From positions 62,001 through 126,000 of the forward strand of contig NZ_LGDW01000236.1 of NCBI RefSeq assembly GCF_001280005.1: a stretch of DNA of 64,000 nt, in the 5' to 3' direction. This document shows, in pieces, positions 61,323-64,000 of this stretch (position 1 is its first letter; each line of letters begins with the position of its first letter). A program made the position numbers and the translations under genes. The notes beneath the pieces are model-generated. The model had not been told where the DNA came from. It saw only the letters and a program-made list of their open reading frames with translations, and did no database searches. This DNA comes from Streptomyces sp. NRRL WC-3618 (GTDB lineage Bacteria > Actinomycetota > Actinomycetes > Streptomycetales > Streptomycetaceae).

Positions 61323-62210
61323 TCAGTGCTCGCGCGGGGCCGGGACCACGCGCTCCACCTCGGGGTGCACGATGAGAAGCTGCCGCATGGCCGCCTCCGC
61401 CGCCGCGCCGTCGCCCGCCCCGAGAGCGTCGACGATGCGGGCGTGGTGCGCCAAGGATGCCTCAGTGGGCCGGTCACAACCGGTGATCGGACCACCGGAT
61501 ACCTGGAGGGCGGCGGACACGATCCCGGAAAGGTGCTCGAGCATGCGGTTGCCGGCGAGCTGGATGAGCAGCGAGTGGTACTCGGCGTCGGCGCGGGAGA
61601 AAGTCAGCGCGTCACCCTGACTCATGGCGTGGCCCATGATCTCGACCATGTCGACGAGCCTCTGCTGAACCTCCTCGCGTCCGTGCCCGGCTGCCAGGCG
61701 AGCGGCGAGCGGCTCGATCGTCCAGCGCAGCTCGCTGAGCTCGCGGCGCTGGTCGTCGCGCTGCGGCCCGAAGGCCCGCCACTCGATGATGTCGGGGTCG
61801 AGGAGGTTCCAGTCGCTGACGGGACGCACGCGCGTGCCCACGTTCGGCCGGGCGCTCACCAGGCCCTTGGCCTCCAGGACGCGGAGCGACTCACGGACGA
61901 CGGTGCGGGAGACCTCGAAACGCTGGCCGATCTCCTCGGGCACGAGGGGACGGTCCGCGCCCAGGTCGCCGGAGACGATCATCTGGCCCAGTTGCTGGAC
62001 GAGTTGACCGTGCAGCCCGCGACCGCGGCTGCCCGCGGTGCGGCGGCCTACGCGGCCCAGCTCCGGGTCCGCGGCGTCCCAGGAAGGGACTCCCACGCGG
62101 CCGGCGCCGGGGGCCTCGGCGTAGGGGTAGCGGTCGAGCCCGCCCGGGCCGACGAGACCGGAGTCTGCGGAGCGGGCGGCGGTCATCATGGTGTGCGCAA
62201 GGGTACTCAC
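61323..62210 (-). CDS. whiH: WhiH, GntR-family sporulation regulator
   Basis: A 295-aa GntR regulator. A poorly conserved N-terminal 70 residues lead into the winged helix-turn-helix (about 75-140; LVPEEIGQRFEVSRTVVRESLRVLEAKGLV) and an FCD-type ligand domain (about 150-285; LRWTIEPLAARLAAGHG, ADAEYHSLLIQLAGNRML). It sits directly upstream of hrdB, the known whiH locus, and its length matches. WhiH is needed for sporulation septation in aerial hyphae. GTG 62210 follows AAGGA closely; the ATG pair at 62189 is an alternative. Confidence 0.93.
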   Translation of the reverse strand: MSTLAHTMMTAARSADSGLVGPGGLDRYPYAEAPGAGRVGVPSWDAADPELGRVGRRTAGSRGRGLHGQLVQQLGQMIVSGDLGADRPLVPEEIGQRFEVSRTVVRESLRVLEAKGLVSARPNVGTRVRPVSDWNLLDPDIIEWRAFGPQRDDQRRELSELRWTIEPLAARLAAGHGREEVQQRLVDMVEIMGHAMSQGDALTFSRADAEYHSLLIQLAGNRMLEHLSGIVSAALQVSGGPITGCDRPTEASLAHHARIVDALGAGDGAAAEAAMRQLLIVHPEVERVVPAPREH

Positions 62211-62302
62211 GGATCCTTTGTCGGCTCCGCCTTCAACTCCCTTGAGGTCTTTGGTGAAAAGCACACGAAAGGGTGATCGCTCACCTCGTCGCAATTGACG
62301 CC

Positions 62303-62310
62303 TTATCGGA
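62303..62310 (-). promoter_or_regulatory. Candidate sigma-WhiG -10 element upstream of whiH
   Basis: The minus strand reads TCCGATAA, a match to the -10 of sigma-WhiG promoters (GCCGATAA), 93 bases upstream of the whiH start. A TAAA -35 at the expected spacing was not found, so the assignment rests on the -10 and on the known sigma-WhiG dependence of whiH. Confidence 0.5.
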
Positions 62311-62372
62311 AAGAAACGGGCGTTCTCCGGGGAGTTGTGCGCAGGGCAGGACTGGAAGGGTACGGACGATCG

Positions 62373-64000
62373 TCATCGGACCCGGCTGCGCAGAGTCGTG
62401 AGCAGATACGCACACAGCAGAGCAGCCAGTGACAACGCCAGCGCGCCACCCACGGGTTGGGCGATCACGCGCGCTCCGGCGGCCAGATACCGCTCGCCCC
62501 CGAACGGCCACTGCGCCAGGAACAGTTCCCGCAGCCGCACGGAGAACCCGGCCGCGCTGCGCACGGACGGGCCCCCCAATGTCTGCTGTACGAGGGGCAC
62601 CACGAGGACCGGTACCGCGACCACCGCCGCCAGCCCGGCTGTGGTGGACCGGAAGATGCCCGCGGCCAGCACCCCGGCCCACGCACAGCCGATCACGAGG
62701 CCGGTCCAGCTCGCGGTCAGTGCGAGCCAGTCCGCGGGAACCTTCGCGAGCTCCGGTCCGTAGACGAGGTAGAGGACTTCGGCGTCGCAGCCCACGGTGA
62801 GGAAGGCGAGCAGCAGCCCGGTGGTCGCGGCGACGAACAGCTTGGCGGCGAGCAGTCCCAGCCGGCGGGGCACGGTGCCGCGGTCCACGGCCAGGGCGGG
62901 ATGGCGGAACTCGTCTCCGAAGGCGATGGCGCCGAGCAGTCCGGCGCCGAGTGCCGCGGGCGGCAGCGGCAGCTCCTGCGGCCAGGCGGCCAGCAGACGG
63001 TGCTGTGGAGTGTGACCGATGCGGGCCAGGAGTACGGCGACGAGCGCGGACGTGACGAGCACGACGGCCCCGGCCAGAAACCCGGTGCCGACACCGCCGG
63101 CGCGACGCAGCTCGTAGCGGAGAGGACGCAGTGGACTCGGAGCGGGGCGGACGGAGATGGGCGGTGGAAGCGGAGGCAGGCTGTCGGAGGTGAGGGCGTC
63201 CGAGGGGCGCGGTCGGGCGCCCTGGGGGCTCGCGAGCGCGGATGTCGCCGACGTGCGATCGGCGGTCGGCTCTGAACCCCGGGCGGCCGTCGGCAGGCCG
63301 CTGGGGATCCCGATCGGCGCGGGGGGACTGGCCGCCAGGGCTGCCTCGGTTGACGCCGAGGTTGCAGAACCCTCGCGCACATCAGCGTCCTCGGGCGTGG
63401 CCCCATCGGCCACCGACCCCTCGCCGGGTGTCCCGGGCGGCTGCACCTCTCGGCGGGCCGAGGCGGCGCCGGGCCCCATGTCACCGACTTCGTCGGCGAG
63501 TTGGTGTACGAGGATGCCGTGCCGGAACGCGGTCTCGCCGATGTCCGGGCAGGTACTGCCGTACACGGAAAGCCGGTTGTCGGCCTCCTGCACGACCTCC
63601 ACGGAGCGCTGCGTCGTTCGGGCCTCTTTGGCCAGCAGTGCCGCGAGACGGGTGGCGTGCGGGCTGCGGACGACGACACGTGGGCGCAGCCGGGTGCGGG
63701 AGAAGTCGGCGACCGCCTGGTCGGCGACGAGTCGTCCCCCTTCCAGGGTGATGATCCGGTCGGCGGTGCGAGCCGCCTCCTTGGGATCGGTGGTGGTGCA
63801 CAGGACGGTGCCGCCCTGGGCGGCGTGGGCGCGCAGCAGGCCGTGCAGCCAGTGGCGTTCACGGACGGACAGCCCGTCGGTGAGGCCGTCGAGCACAAGG
63901 GTGTGCGGGTCCGCCAGCAGGGCGCAGGCCAGGCCGAGCCGGCGGTCCATGCCACGCGCCAGGGTGCCCAGGCGTTCGCCGCGCAGGCTGACCATGCCGA
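62373..64000 (-). CDS. ABC transporter: ATPase fused to membrane domain (partial, cut by right edge)
   Basis: At least 540 residues are visible; the N-terminus, including Walker A, lies beyond base 64000. The visible N-terminal part has an ABC ATPase tail (MDRRLGLACALLADPHTLVLDGL with Walker B-like LVLDG, and an H-loop-like CTTTD). A Pro/Ser/Ala-rich linker follows (about 185-290), then at least five or six membrane helices (LLAGAVVLVTSALVAVLLA, LLAAKLFVAATTGLLLAF and others). An ATPase and a permease-like domain in one chain is unusual but known in actinobacteria. The substrate is unknown. Confidence 0.75.
   Translation of the reverse strand, partial: GMVSLRGERLGTLARGMDRRLGLACALLADPHTLVLDGLTDGLSVRERHWLHGLLRAHAAQGGTVLCTTTDPKEAARTADRIITLEGGRLVADQAVADFSRTRLRPRVVVRSPHATRLAALLAKEARTTQRSVEVVQEADNRLSVYGSTCPDIGETAFRHGILVHQLADEVGDMGPGAASARREVQPPGTPGEGSVADGATPEDADVREGSATSASTEAALAASPPAPIGIPSGLPTAARGSEPTADRTSATSALASPQGARPRPSDALTSDSLPPLPPPISVRPAPSPLRPLRYELRRAGGVGTGFLAGAVVLVTSALVAVLLARIGHTPQHRLLAAWPQELPLPPAALGAGLLGAIAFGDEFRHPALAVDRGTVPRRLGLLAAKLFVAATTGLLLAFLTVGCDAEVLYLVYGPELAKVPADWLALTASWTGLVIGCAWAGVLAAGIFRSTTAGLAAVVAVPVLVVPLVQQTLGGPSVRSAAGFSVRLRELFLAQWPFGGERYLAAGARVIAQPVGGALALSLAALLCAYLLTTLRSRVR

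Overview
The window is a piece of a high-GC actinobacterial chromosome, almost certainly Streptomyces. Gene content and order match the conserved Streptomyces core segment that in S. coelicolor runs from cutRS to hrdB-whiH: cutS/cutR, inositol monophosphatase, ferrochelatase, sepH, ptsH, two M16 peptidases, parC, a citrate synthase pair, a CitA-type two-component system, parE, hrdB and whiH. GC-rich third codon positions, GTG/TTG starts and many 4-bp ATGA/GTGA overlaps fit. No rRNA, tRNA, insertion sequence, prophage or CRISPR was seen.

Layout: (1) 1-11.2 kb, core: cutS (cut by the left edge), cutR, a 57-aa protein, inositol monophosphatase, [2Fe-2S] ferrochelatase, an MFS transporter overlapping a lactone-oxidase-type FAD enzyme, the FtsZ regulator sepH, a sulfurtransferase, a two-VOC-domain protein and an NlpC/P60 protein whose expected catalytic cysteine is asparagine. 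(2) 11.4-28.3 kb, probably accessory: DUF6480 and CBS proteins, a broken glycosyltransferase-9 (GT9) fragment, an SDR, an MFS exporter, then a minus-strand glycoconjugate operon (15953-25339): nucleotide-sugar epimerase, carbamoyltransferase, GT2, gmhB, GT9, two GT4 enzymes, gmhA and hldE. It encodes the route from sedoheptulose-7-phosphate to an ADP-heptose, but the carbamoyltransferase is frameshifted and the GT9 seems to lack its middle. Two GAF-ANTAR proteins and another SDR follow on the plus strand. (3) 28.3-39.2 kb, core: thymidine kinase, a phosphodiesterase, DUF5998, a GNAT/acyl-CoA-synthetase fusion, HPr behind a DasR-type site, a GntR regulator, an M23 peptidase behind a c-di-AMP riboswitch, and a catalytic plus non-catalytic M16 peptidase pair. 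(4) 39.5-57.3 kb: topoisomerase IV parC and parE flank a CobW GTPase, two divergent citrate synthases (one with a helix-turn-helix), an iron-box-controlled sucrase/ferredoxin-like protein, a CitA/CitB-like two-component system with a second orphan regulator, an acetate-type symporter, and a NarL-type two-component operon. (5) 57.8-64 kb: a DUF7455 protein, a secreted trypsin-like protease, the principal sigma factor hrdB, the sporulation regulator whiH, and an ABC transporter cut by the right edge.

The most notable signals are regulatory elements readable from sequence (c-di-AMP riboswitch, DasR dre site, DmdR1/IdeR iron box, paired palindromes between the citrate synthases, a sigma-WhiG -10 at whiH), the partly decayed heptose-type operon in a Gram-positive, and the Cys-to-Asn NlpC/P60 domain.
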